From Nostoc sp. TH1S01 (GTDB lineage Bacteria; Cyanobacteriota; Cyanobacteriia; Cyanobacteriales; Nostocaceae), in assembly GCA_018993265.1 (NCBI GenBank), contig JAGKSW010000018.1:186001-250000 (forward strand): 64,000 nt of DNA. Reading direction: 5' to 3'. Below are positions 56,318 through 64,000 of the stretch, piece by piece. Numbering within the stretch: the first letter of the stretch is position 1; each line of letters starts with the position of its first letter. The position numbers and the translations under genes were made by a program. A model generated the notes under the pieces. The model saw only the letters and a list, made by a program, of their open reading frames with translations. It was not told the origin of the DNA and did no database searches.

Positions 56318-57331
56318 ATGAATTCCGACCTGATGCCTTCGCCTGAATCTTCTAATTTGCCTGAGTCCAATCAACCTGAACCCAAAACAGAGACGGCTGC
56401 TGATGTACAAACAGTAATAGCTACCGTTTCTGAATCGGAAAATTCGCCTACTGACCCTAGTGAGACGGCTAACGATGCTCATTTAATCAATCGACAGCAA
56501 CCGATTCCACCACCCAGCGAACCAATGCAGTACAGAGCGATCGGGTTAGTCCGGGGTCGCTACATTGCAAGCAGTGAACAGTTTACTCAAGGTACGCTCT
56601 TGACTGCGGATGGTGTGGAAATCCAAGCTGTTCTCCTCGGTCGAATTATGAGCTTAGTTAAAAATCACCTTGATTTAGAAAAAAATCATCTTTGGGTAGT
56701 TTATCCGCGTACTAAGCAAGAAAACGATGCCTTACATCTGCAAATAGTGGGCGTTTGGGAACCAGAAAATCTGGCAAAACAGCAAACACAAGATTCGGCT
56801 GATGATGAATTGCCCAAAACCGATGACGCTGTAACTGATAAAAGCGACATTAAACCTTCATCAGATATTCCCGATGGTGGTTTTTCTGTGCGTGGCGAAG
56901 TAGTTTACCAATCTTTTGATGACAAGAATTTAGTTGTCAAAATTAAGCAGGCTGCTCGCAAACAAGACGAAAAACCGAAATACTTTAAATTAAAACTCAA
57001 AGGTGTCCTAGCGACCAAAGCTGTGGGCAAGTTCTGGGACTTCCAAGTAAAACGAGATGGTGATTTATTAGCCATAGAAACCGCGGAAGCGATCGCGGAT
57101 TTACCCAAAAAACGCAAACCACCCCTAAGAGGTGGCGGTGGCGGTTTCCGTGGTGGTGGCGGTGGTCGCCGACCATTCCCACCCAGACGTAGCCCTGGAG
57201 ACAGCAGCGCCAGCCCACGCCCAGTTAAAAAGATAGGCGGCGGCGAAGCCTCAGCAGTGTCCAAACCTCTGCCGAAATCTTCTACTCCTACTCCTAAGCC
57301 GGTGAAAAAACAAAAGCCACCACAGGAGTAG
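56318..57331 (+). CDS. RGG-box protein, probable nucleic-acid binder
   Basis: 337 residues from ATG 56318, with Shine-Dalgarno AAGGAG at 56307-56312; the long upstream frame from 56198 is unlikely. Acidic, Pro/Ser-rich first 65 residues. Two small beta-rich units follow (QYRAIGLVRGRYIASSEQF...VQAVLLGRIMSLVKNH and FSVRGEVVYQSFDDKNLVVKIKQ), then a Gly/Arg segment (GGGGGFRGGGGGRRPFPPRR, near residue 275) and a basic Pro-rich tail. The arrangement resembles RNA-binding proteins with an RGG box. A conserved cyanobacterial hypothetical; role unknown. Confidence 0.8.
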   Translation: MNSDLMPSPESSNLPESNQPEPKTETAADVQTVIATVSESENSPTDPSETANDAHLINRQQPIPPPSEPMQYRAIGLVRGRYIASSEQFTQGTLLTADGVEIQAVLLGRIMSLVKNHLDLEKNHLWVVYPRTKQENDALHLQIVGVWEPENLAKQQTQDSADDELPKTDDAVTDKSDIKPSSDIPDGGFSVRGEVVYQSFDDKNLVVKIKQAARKQDEKPKYFKLKLKGVLATKAVGKFWDFQVKRDGDLLAIETAEAIADLPKKRKPPLRGGGGGFRGGGGGRRPFPPRRSPGDSSASPRPVKKIGGGEASAVSKPLPKSSTPTPKPVKKQKPPQE

Positions 57332-57465
57332 TGCTGAGTAGAAAGTGCTGAGTGCTGAGTTAAGAGAGTGCCTGCGGCACTAATAAAGCTGAATTACTGA
57401 CTCTTAGTACTCAGCACTCAATACTCAACACTCAGCACTCAGCACTCAGCACTCAGCACTCGAAA
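57332..57465. repeat. ACTCAGC/GCTGAGT tandem repeats
   Basis: GTGCTGAGT units at about 57341-57359 and ACTCAGC units, at least six in a row, at about 57412-57462. The two arrays are in opposite orientation around a short spacer, so they can pair. A 7-base tandem repeat, not a CRISPR. Confidence 0.75.
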
Positions 57466-58635
57466 TTAAAAATCTGTCCAACGGTCTTGGGGTAAAAACG
57501 ATCGCTCCATTGGAATGGCGGCGACTGGTTCTGTGAGGGTAAAAGTGCCGGCTGCAATCCATTGTTTTAATTCGGTGGCGACTTGTCGAGATAAGGACAT
57601 ACTAGCTAAAGGTGCAGCTCGCACGGTTTTATTTTCGATGGTGAGTTTCCCAGATTTCAGTTGGGCGTAACTCACTAACCCAAAGGTAGGACGCACGCGC
57701 CGGGGAATGGAAAAATCGACGATGGGCGCGACTAAATCTTTATCTTGCACTGCACAGTGTTCGATTACAGTTTCATTTAATACAGGAAATGGTATCCCCA
57801 CACCTAACATCAACGAAGGGCCATAACTTTTAAAGTAACAACCACGTACCCAACTGGCTGACATTTGTTTAGCATCACCAATTAAGGCTAAGGTCGCAGC
57901 CGGGCCAATGGGTGTACGATTAGCTAACCGCTTTTGTAAAGGGAAGTGTTGCGTTCCTTCCCAAGCTACGTAACCGATACCACCACCTAAGAAAATCCGC
58001 GTCCCAATGCCAACAAGTTGCAAATCGGGGTCGTTGAATAAAGGCGAAATTGCCCCAGGGTTAGAGTATACGGCGTTACCGAGATGGGGTTGTAAAGGGC
58101 CGAGATAAGTAAAAAGTGGGCGATCGCCACCATTCACACCCACGATAAAATTTTGATAAAGGTTACGCGGATTGAATAAATAAAATTGATTGATAGTATC
58201 GCGGGTAATGGTAGTTTCAAATGTTGCCCGTGGATAACAATCTGTAACTTGTCCTTGCGCCCTAACTTGTACTTGTTTCCCGGCAATCAAATCTTCAATA
58301 ACATGACCACCGCCACGTTCGCGGATTTCCTCACCGTCCATTGTATCAACAGCACAACTAGCACCTAAGTATAAATCTACAGCCCCAAAACCGGAATATG
58401 CTGGTACACCATCTATCCAACAACGGCGAATTTTTATCGGGGGGTCGGTGTGTCCCAGATTAATAATGGCACCGCTAGATTCCATTGGCTCAAAGGTGCC
58501 AGTCGTAATCACATCAACTTCTCTAGCAACTTTACTGACACCAACTTCTGCAACTCTGGCTTTGACTTCTTCAACAGTTAAAACGACTGCACTCTGGCGG
58601 CTGATTTTCTCGTTAATTTCGGCGATCGTTCGCAT
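57466..58635 (-). CDS. DUF39 homocysteine biosynthesis protein
   Basis: 389 residues. The HcyBio/DUF39 domain fills the protein: VDVITTGTFEPMESSGAIINLGH, GFGAVDLYLGASCAVDTMDGEEIRERGGGHVIEDLI, GIGTRIFLGGGIGYVAWEGTQH and KSYGPSLMLGVGIPFP. In methanogens and some sulfate reducers this family makes homocysteine from aspartate semialdehyde and sulfide, together with a ferredoxin/NIL-domain protein, bypassing acylhomoserine. No such partner is adjacent here. The start MRTIAEINEKISR is typical. Also listed in databases as hypothetical in many cyanobacteria. Confidence 0.88.
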   Translation of the reverse strand: MRTIAEINEKISRQSAVVLTVEEVKARVAEVGVSKVAREVDVITTGTFEPMESSGAIINLGHTDPPIKIRRCWIDGVPAYSGFGAVDLYLGASCAVDTMDGEEIRERGGGHVIEDLIAGKQVQVRAQGQVTDCYPRATFETTITRDTINQFYLFNPRNLYQNFIVGVNGGDRPLFTYLGPLQPHLGNAVYSNPGAISPLFNDPDLQLVGIGTRIFLGGGIGYVAWEGTQHFPLQKRLANRTPIGPAATLALIGDAKQMSASWVRGCYFKSYGPSLMLGVGIPFPVLNETVIEHCAVQDKDLVAPIVDFSIPRRVRPTFGLVSYAQLKSGKLTIENKTVRAAPLASMSLSRQVATELKQWIAAGTFTLTEPVAAIPMERSFLPQDRWTDF

Positions 58636-58787
58636 AATGTATCAAAATTAAGGGTGTAAGGGTATAAGGGTGTAGGTATCCAAAACTTTTACACCCAGTC
58701 TCAACAATTAACATTTATGCGTAAGTGCTAATGGATTCGCAAACTTTTCCCTATCACCTGTAACCTGTAACCTATCACCTATCCCTA
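58636..58787. repeat. short direct repeats between DUF39 and Uma2 genes
   Basis: GGGTGTAAGGGTATAAGGGTGTAGG at 58651-58677 is a triple imperfect repeat, followed by ACCTGTA/CCTATC units at about 58752-58785. The first part matches the block after ftsY near 13617. Confidence 0.5.
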
Positions 58788-59492
58788 TTAATCAATTGTT
58801 TCTGGGTCAATATTTAATTCCCGCAGTTTCGCTGCTAACTTTTCGGCTCGTGCTTGCGCTAGTTCTTTTTGTTGGCGTTCAAATTCTGCGGCTTCTTCTG
58901 GTGTTGGAACTAACTGAGCTTCTGGAGTAAAAAATCGCAATAATCCTTCATGAATTCCCAAGTATAAACCTAGCTGCTGACTCCACAAATGTCCTTGAGC
59001 ATTTGATTCTAGAACTTGGTATTGACCATCCACTAAATGAAATCCGGCAAATTCTTGAGTTTCTGGGTCGAACCAAAAATAATCGGGTGTGCGGAAAGTA
59101 TCTTGGTATAATTTTTTCTTTAAATCTTTATCTGTTTTTGCTGTTGATTCCGAAAGAATTTCTAAAATTACGTTAGGATATTTCCCCTCTTCTTCCCAAA
59201 CGACCCAACTTTTGCGAGTTCGACGCTCTGTATCCAGCACTACAAAAAAATCTGGCCCCCGGAAGTGTTCATCTTTGCGTTTATTCCAACTGTAGTAAAT
59301 GGTTAGATTTCCAGCAGCGTAGAAATCGTTTCTGTCTCGCCACAACCACTTTAGACATTTGAGTAAGAGCATAATCTGCTCTAAATGCAGTTCTGTTTCC
59401 AAGGGAGGTTCGTCGCTGTATAAATCACCTGGAGGAAAGATAACATCTTCTGGGGTTGCTTGAGGAGCGTCTAGTTCTTTAGCGAGGGACAT
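58788..59492 (-). CDS. Uma2 family endonuclease-like protein
   Basis: 234 residues. PD-(D/E)XK-like Uma2 fold with GPDFFVVLDTERR (Asp), NVILEILSESTAKTD (Glu, Lys nearby) and RTPDYFWFDPETQEFAGFHL. The C-terminal coiled coil ERQQKELAQARAEKLAAKLRE is typical of the cyanobacterial expansion. Uma2 genes occur in many copies in these genomes; a role in mobile-element or defence biology is suspected but unproven. Confidence 0.9.
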   Translation of the reverse strand: MSLAKELDAPQATPEDVIFPPGDLYSDEPPLETELHLEQIMLLLKCLKWLWRDRNDFYAAGNLTIYYSWNKRKDEHFRGPDFFVVLDTERRTRKSWVVWEEEGKYPNVILEILSESTAKTDKDLKKKLYQDTFRTPDYFWFDPETQEFAGFHLVDGQYQVLESNAQGHLWSQQLGLYLGIHEGLLRFFTPEAQLVPTPEEAAEFERQQKELAQARAEKLAAKLRELNIDPETID

Positions 59493-59864
59493 GAGGAGAT
59501 GACTGCATCTGGTAGTGATGGGTTTATTTTAACGTCTAGGTTGAAAATAGAGGCTAGAGGTTAGGGGGTAGGGGCTAGAGAAGAACATTTTTCAGATTTG
59601 GTTGCGATATTTTCTTATGAGTGGCTGTCTTGAAATAGGGTGTAGGGGAAAAACATTTTTATATCTGGTTGCGAGATTATCTCTAACCCTAGTCTCTAAT
59701 CTCTAACCCCTAGTCTCTAGACCCTAATCCCTAGCCCCTCCTGTTAAAATCTACTTCATAATGTGCAGAATGTACCATTTGGATGGTACAAATGGGAGAT
59801 ACAATTCCCACATCAGCGCACAACCATCAACTTGTCTAACAAAACACACCTACAGCACAAAACG
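59493..59864. other. repeat-rich spacer with an inverted-repeat operator
   Basis: Purine repeats (GGCTAGAGGTTAGGGG) at about 59553-59580 and their inverted pyrimidine counterparts (CTCTAACCCCTAGTCTCTAG) at about 59685-59740. A dyad TGTACCAT-TTGG-ATGGTACA at 59771-59790 lies about 75 bases before the ATG at 59865. Confidence 0.6.
59771..59790 (+). promoter_or_regulatory. TGTACCAT dyad, possible operator
   Basis: TGTACCAT, four bases, then its exact complement. It lies 75 bases before the start of the DUF5895-like gene. The symmetry fits a dimeric regulator; I do not know which. Confidence 0.4.
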
Positions 59865-60734
59865 ATGAAAGCATCTGCTAAGTTCGACTTTGAGGACGAT
59901 AAATTTAATGCGCCGCCTTCTCAAGTCATCCCTTGGTGTCAGATGATTAATCCTCGATACGGCACGGATGGTATGCAAACTTATGGTCTCGCCATTAAGT
60001 TAGATAATGCTAATGCTGTGGGTTTTCAGCCGGATGAAAATTGGCAGCAAGTAGAGCATGAATTTAGCTCTGGTGTCGAAACAGTTTATCTATCTACTAC
60101 ACCGCGTTTGGTGATAGTGCGTCGAGGCCCTTTATCAGTCAAAGACCGAGAAACGGGGATTAAGTTAGGTACACTCAAAGAAAATTATGATGCTTTTTTA
60201 GCGGATAAACTGAAGTTTAAAACTTTTACGCGCTATTTAGTTTTCTTAGTAAGTGAAGATAAGAAATTTTTACATGAATCGCCGCTGCAATTAACCCTGA
60301 ATGGTGCAGCCGGAGCAAGTTTCAGCAAAACTTATTGTGAATTTCAACAAGGCAAAGTGGTGAGTGGTTTTGTTGCCGAGTTAGAAAGAGCTTATGCTGT
60401 TTATCGCAAACAACCTGTAACACCAAAAGGGCCATTGTTCCACGCGCATGGAATTTTTTGTCCAATTATTGAGTGTGAAGAAAGAGGCATTGAGCCGAAT
60501 ACGGTGCTGGTTGCTTCGACTGTAGATTACAAACATCCAACAGTGGGAACATTAACACAATACCTAATTGCTTCGGATGCGCCTGAGTCGGCAATTATTT
60601 GCAAGTATTTTGAAGAATACAAAGAATTTGGTAAGGAACCTGTGAGAACAGAAACTAGTAAACCAGCTATGGCAGGTGTTTCCAGTTCTTATATTTACGC
60701 TGATGAAGATGATTTTGGCTATCCACCTTACTAA
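59865..60734 (+). CDS. conserved cyanobacterial protein, DUF5895-like
   Basis: 289 residues from ATG 59865 (MKASAKFDFEDDKFNAPPSQ). A longer frame from 59763 begins with repeat-like sequence. The body reads IPWCQMINPRYGTDGMQTYGLAIKL, TPRLVIVRRGPLSVKDRETG and SKTYCEFQQGKVVSGFVAELERAY, and ends YADEDDFGYPPY. It lacks a signal peptide and membrane segments. The sequence resembles DUF5895 proteins, some of which occur on mobile DNA; that match is from memory. Function unknown. A TGTACCAT dyad lies upstream. Confidence 0.7.
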   Translation: MKASAKFDFEDDKFNAPPSQVIPWCQMINPRYGTDGMQTYGLAIKLDNANAVGFQPDENWQQVEHEFSSGVETVYLSTTPRLVIVRRGPLSVKDRETGIKLGTLKENYDAFLADKLKFKTFTRYLVFLVSEDKKFLHESPLQLTLNGAAGASFSKTYCEFQQGKVVSGFVAELERAYAVYRKQPVTPKGPLFHAHGIFCPIIECEERGIEPNTVLVASTVDYKHPTVGTLTQYLIASDAPESAIICKYFEEYKEFGKEPVRTETSKPAMAGVSSSYIYADEDDFGYPPY

Positions 60735-60801
60735 AGTGTGAAGTAAGAAGTGTAAAGTATGAAATTTCAGACTTCATACTTCACACTTCAGACTTCATTC
60801 C
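60735..60801. repeat. GAAGT tandem repeats with inverted copy
   Basis: AAGTGTGAAGTAAGAAGTG (60735-60753) is followed by inverted CTTCATACTTCACACTTCAG. The whole forms an imperfect hairpin between convergent genes and could end both transcripts. Confidence 0.6.
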
Positions 60802-62046
60802 CTAATTTTTGAGTAGCAAATAATATAGTGAACCATTGCCACCTGTAATTCCAGCACGATCGCCTGCTAGTTTACCAGTTCCCATAAAGTAATCTACTCT
60901 ACCTGGGCCTTTAATCGCACTGCCTGTATCTTGGTCTAAGACAAAACGGCTGACAGTCCGCGGTTGTAATTTACCACCAGCGGCAGGATAGGGAAATGTA
61001 CCATTAATTATTGCTAGTGCGCCATGAGGCATCAGTGATTTATCAGTAGCAATTGAACGTTCTGGTGTGACAGGCACATTAATACTACCAGTAGCTTTTC
61101 TCCCTGGAGCTTCTTTAAAGAACACAAAGCGTTCCCAACGAGGCAAATAATTATTTAATTCCAGGGGATTTTGCCGGAAGTAGCTGATGAGACGCGGCAT
61201 AGTTAATCCTTGCAGTGGCAGTTTGCCATCTTTGGCAAGTTCTTTGCCAATACTTGTCCAAGGATAATCAGTACCGCCAGCGTATCCAACAGCAGTAGTT
61301 TTGCCATTGGTTAACCTGATTTGGGCAGAACCTTGGATGTGTACCATGTATGCGTCTAAGCGATCGCGGAACCACAACAATTCCAAGCCGCGCAACTGGC
61401 TTTTATTTCCGAGTAAACCATCTTTGCCTTCCAACTCAATGCGTTTTGGGTGAGGTTTAGCCCATTGGTCAAAATTTGGCGGTAGTCGATAAAGGGGATA
61501 CTTATATATAGAAGTTTTAACGCGACTGGCCTGATAGACAGGCTCATAGTAAGCAGTAAATTTAACAGTACCCTTGCCATCATTGCCGACGGACTTGTAA
61601 AACACAAACTCCCGCTGAACAGCAGCTTTGAGTTGGCTGGCAGATTTGGCTGTTGCAACTAATTGCCGAAAACGCAGTAAACTGCGCCGCACGCGATCGC
61701 GGGTAATTCCTGGAACTGGATAATCTTTATAGGCCGCGATCGCACTATCTTTAGTCAAATAATCTAAACTATTGTCAATGGCGGCTAAGAGAGCTTTGCG
61801 ATCGCCACTTTTGCCTGGACTACCAAAAATTTGCTCATCCCATCCCAAACAAGTAGATACAGGAGTACAAGTATCACTGATTTCTACTGGTTGGAGTGGT
61901 AATTGGAACTCAGGGGAAGTGTTTGGCTGTGTAGGTAACGGTACAGGTAACGGTATTGTCGTCGGAACTTGAGCAACAGCTGGCCAAATTGTGTTAACAA
62001 GGGCAATTCCTAGACTCAAAGAAGCCAAAGCAAGGGTTTTTCTCAT
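60802..62046 (-). CDS. mltA: MltA-type membrane-bound lytic murein transglycosylase
   Basis: 414 residues. Signal peptide MRKTLALASLSLGIALVNTIWPAVA (1-25). The MltA barrel follows with FTAYYEPVYQASR, LELLWFRDRLDAYMVHIQGSAQIRL and GKLPLQGLTMPRLISYFRQNP. The C-terminal 3D domain is VSRFVLDQDTGSAIKGPGRVDYFMGTG, carrying the catalytic Asp. It cleaves the MurNAc-GlcNAc bond in peptidoglycan to form 1,6-anhydro ends during growth. No lipobox Cys, so probably periplasmic. A small gene lies just upstream with a 3-base gap. Confidence 0.93.
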   Translation of the reverse strand: MRKTLALASLSLGIALVNTIWPAVAQVPTTIPLPVPLPTQPNTSPEFQLPLQPVEISDTCTPVSTCLGWDEQIFGSPGKSGDRKALLAAIDNSLDYLTKDSAIAAYKDYPVPGITRDRVRRSLLRFRQLVATAKSASQLKAAVQREFVFYKSVGNDGKGTVKFTAYYEPVYQASRVKTSIYKYPLYRLPPNFDQWAKPHPKRIELEGKDGLLGNKSQLRGLELLWFRDRLDAYMVHIQGSAQIRLTNGKTTAVGYAGGTDYPWTSIGKELAKDGKLPLQGLTMPRLISYFRQNPLELNNYLPRWERFVFFKEAPGRKATGSINVPVTPERSIATDKSLMPHGALAIINGTFPYPAAGGKLQPRTVSRFVLDQDTGSAIKGPGRVDYFMGTGKLAGDRAGITGGNGSLYYLLLKN

Positions 62047-62049
62047 GAT

Positions 62050-62304
62050 TTAGTCGAATCTTTCAACACTAGAACTAAACAGTGGTTCTACCCGGATTGC
62101 CACAATCCGAGATGGGCGGACAACCATATACTCTCCCTGAATATTCTTGATCGGTACACTGATAAAATCATTCGAGGTAGACTTGGGTACTAGTTCGCCA
62201 CTATACCATTTTTGAAATTCTTGAATAGTTGGAAACCGCACTTCTTCACGATGACCAGTTTCCAGCAACAGGTGTACAGCGTACTCATTTGGTGTTCTAG
62301 GCAT
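62050..62304 (-). CDS. small conserved protein upstream of mltA
   Basis: 84 residues. MPRTPNEYAVHLLLETGHREEV opens a beta-rich, compact domain; RFPTIQEFQKWYSGELVPK and MVVRPSRIVAIRVEPLF follow. It looks like a conserved cyanobacterial small protein. It lies 3 bases before mltA on the same strand and so is co-transcribed; a partner role is inferred from position only. Confidence 0.75.
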   Translation of the reverse strand: MPRTPNEYAVHLLLETGHREEVRFPTIQEFQKWYSGELVPKSTSNDFISVPIKNIQGEYMVVRPSRIVAIRVEPLFSSSVERFD

Positions 62305-62673
62305 AAAGTTGAATCATTAAAAATATGTTCAACCCATGTTAACCACGTCACCCCAGAATGAAAAGGGTAAGCATACGGGAGCAAGAAAAGCTATCCGGAG
62401 AGTTTTGCATTAATTAACCATGAGCTACTACTCCTAAGTCTTGACTTTTATTGTCCCTCTAGACGGCCAATAGTTGAACCTGTTCCTTCAAAAGTGAGTT
62501 CAACAAATTCATAGCGACTTACAACGTATTTTGGCTAAATGAGATACAAGCGTAAAACCCAAAACCATGCAGAGACGTTATATGTAAAGTCTCTCCAGTA
62601 TTTCATAAATATGCAAACTGCTGTATCTTTATAACAAGATACATCACTATGCAAACTTAAATATATAAACCTG
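62305..62673. other. intergenic region with an imperfect GTCTCT repeat
   Basis: About 370 bases between divergent genes. AGAGACGTTATATGTAAAGTCTCT at 62571-62594 is a degraded member of the 4164 palindrome family. No gene or tRNA was found. Confidence 0.5.
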
Positions 62674-63114
62674 ATGAATTCTGAATTCAATCCTCACAGG
62701 TTGTTGAAAATACTGCTCATTGTCAGCATAATTTCTACATTTCTTCACTACACTGATAATTATTTATTCATCGAGCAATATCCCCAACCTGCTTGGATTA
62801 CTGCCCCAGCAATTTATAAATCATGGCTGATCCTCACAGCCATAGGAATTATTGGGTATTGGTTGTATAAATATCAAAAGTATTGGCTGGCTTACGCTTG
62901 TTTGTTGCTCTACTCCTTCACAGGAATAACAAGTCCAGGACATTATCTTTATGGAAAATTATCCGAATTCTCAGCCAAAATGCACTTGTTAATCTGGACT
63001 GATGGCTTAACTGGTTTGGCGATATTGGGATTTATTGTTTGGTCAGCAATTATTCTCAAACAGTGGTGGAGAGAAACTAGTCCAACTGAATCAGAACTTA
63101 CGCACAAAAGTTAG
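62674..63114 (+). CDS. small integral membrane protein, C terminus supplied by a repeat
   Basis: 146 residues with four membrane helices: about 12-30, 48-63, 70-88 and 105-127. The N terminus is soluble (MNSEFNPHRLLK). Family unknown; WITAPAIYKSWLILTAIG and SPGHYLYGKLSEFS look conserved. The last codons (SELTHKS and stop) lie in TCAGAACTTACGCAC at 63091, the end sequence of the ACTTACGCA element family, so the C terminus has probably been changed by an insertion. Confidence 0.75.
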   Translation: MNSEFNPHRLLKILLIVSIISTFLHYTDNYLFIEQYPQPAWITAPAIYKSWLILTAIGIIGYWLYKYQKYWLAYACLLLYSFTGITSPGHYLYGKLSEFSAKMHLLIWTDGLTGLAILGFIVWSAIILKQWWRETSPTESELTHKS

Positions 63115-63197
63115 ACAGCCAATATTATTAAAATTTGTTGGGTTTCGCTGCTGCTCCACCCAACCAACCTTGCTTTTTTGAAATTACAAATGATGAA

Positions 63198-64000
63198 TTA
63201 CGAGGCCATATTTCTCGGCGGAATTTCTCGCCCTTGATAAAATTGTTGTTCTAATTTGCCTAAACCAAACCAAATTCCGCCACCAAGTAATACAGCTAAG
63301 TTGGCAATAATCACGGTGATATTAGAAGTATGACCTGGAATCAATACTGATAAAGGCAATAAACTCCAAACTAATGCGGTTGCTATCACCACTCCTAAAC
63401 GCAACCTTTGGAGATTTTTCAAAGCAGTTCGACAACTACTGCAATGTTTAGTGTGGGAATGGTATCTATCTAATAAAGCTTCTTTGGGCAGTGGTGGTGG
63501 TAAAGTTTTTCCTGGAAATGATTCTGCACAATATTGCTTTACCCAAGAACGCAATTGAAATACAAAAATATCAGCTTTAGTTGGTAAATAAAACGCTTTA
63601 GTAAAGTTATCTGTGCCACCTTTTTGTTCTAAATAACGTTCTTGGTGATGTAAGAAAATTTGGTCATCTTCGAGTACGCCATTTTGTCCTATGTGGGAGT
63701 ACCAGCGAGGCGTGAGTTTAATAAATAATCCTGGTAATTTTGATGAAAACTTGAAGGGAAAACGGGCAAATAAACGACATTCTCCTTTACGTATAGGAGT
63801 TGCATAAACGACTGTTAAAGTTCTACCAAATTGCTTGGAGGTGAGATCATGCCACATCAACCCTGGTGCAATAAAGGTAGTATCTTGTTTGCCTAAAGTG
63901 CCTTTGCGGGGGCCTTCTTGCCAAAGTCCTATAAATCCCCATTTGCCTGACTCTACAATTTCTAATTCTACAGGCGATACATTGGCTCGGTTGCCAACAG
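63198..64000 (-). CDS. pheophorbide a oxygenase-like Rieske protein, C-terminal part (5' end off window)
   Basis: The open frame continues upstream to the window edge (267 codons visible; residues VGNRANVSPVELEIVESGKWG at the edge), so the Rieske and iron-binding domains lie outside. The visible part has PGLMWHDLTSKQFGR, HHQERYLEQKGG, a CxxC motif (HTKHCSSCRTAL) and two C-terminal membrane helices (about 155-175 and 180-200 of the visible end). This CxxC plus helices arrangement is typical of PAO, TIC55 and PTC52-type thylakoid oxygenases, where it is redox-regulated. The exact substrate is not given by this part. Confidence 0.85.
   Translation of the reverse strand, partial: VGNRANVSPVELEIVESGKWGFIGLWQEGPRKGTLGKQDTTFIAPGLMWHDLTSKQFGRTLTVVYATPIRKGECRLFARFPFKFSSKLPGLFIKLTPRWYSHIGQNGVLEDDQIFLHHQERYLEQKGGTDNFTKAFYLPTKADIFVFQLRSWVKQYCAESFPGKTLPPPLPKEALLDRYHSHTKHCSSCRTALKNLQRLRLGVVIATALVWSLLPLSVLIPGHTSNITVIIANLAVLLGGGIWFGLGKLEQQFYQGREIPPRNMAS

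Noticed and set aside
57405-57465. Regular repeats that might suggest a CRISPR array
   Set aside because: The unit is 7 bases (ACTCAGC) in direct tandem without spacers, a short tandem repeat.

Overview
The window is a stretch of chromosome from a filamentous, probably heterocyst-forming cyanobacterium of the Nostoc/Anabaena/Calothrix type. The reasons are the dense scatter of the HIP1 octamer GCGATCGC, the gene content (pcyA, a PsbP-like protein, ccs1/ccdA, a devBCA-type exporter, Ycf55, DUF502-nusB-ftsY, Uma2, DUF2887 and XisI proteins) and the many short tandem repeats and small inverted-repeat elements between genes. No rRNA, tRNA, CRISPR array or complete transposase gene was seen.

Layout. 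1-6.5 kb, minus strand: a secreted repeat protein cut by the window edge, the ccdA-ccs1 cytochrome c maturation operon, and a SucC/SucD-like pair whose alpha subunit lacks the phosphohistidine and its partner Glu. 7.3-19 kb: a membrane-anchored coiled-coil protein, an FMN reductase, DUF502-nusB-ftsY followed by a PP2C phosphatase, a PsbP-like protein, maf and pcyA. 20-30 kb: devB-devC-devA, a HAD phosphatase, a PEP-CTERM protein and an alpha/beta hydrolase. 31-36 kb: ilvC and ilvD on the minus strand around a DUF4349 lipoprotein whose ribosome-binding site lies inside a perfect palindrome. 37-40 kb: a tandem pair of unrecognised 440-residue paralogues with a nucleotidyltransferase-like GS...DxD...D/E signature, facing a DEDDh exonuclease. 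40.8-48 kb: azoreductase, a PerR-like Fur regulator, a large NACHT/pentapeptide-repeat protein and a divergent receiver-Ycf55 protein. 48-55 kb: accessory, partly decayed DNA: a DUF2887 gene split by a roughly 94-bp inverted-repeat insertion, phytol-kinase-like, SDR, MiaE and VOC genes, an XisI gene broken by 23 bp inserted in a HIP1 octamer, an AAA ATPase/TOPRIM pair and an orphan HigA. 55-64 kb: a TPR protein, an RGG-rich protein, a DUF39 homocysteine-synthesis protein, Uma2, MltA with a small partner, and the C-terminal part of a pheophorbide-a-oxygenase-like Rieske protein.

Working together: ccdA/ccs1 mature c-type cytochromes; ilvC and ilvD are consecutive steps of branched-chain amino acid synthesis; DevBCA is an envelope export machine; DUF502, NusB and FtsY form a conserved plus-strand cluster. 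The strongest candidates for undescribed biology are the tandem NTase-like paralogues, the AAA/TOPRIM pair (possible phage defence), the degenerate SucCD-like pair, and several families of small mobile repeats, two of which are caught interrupting genes. All family assignments come from reading motifs by eye; no database search was run.
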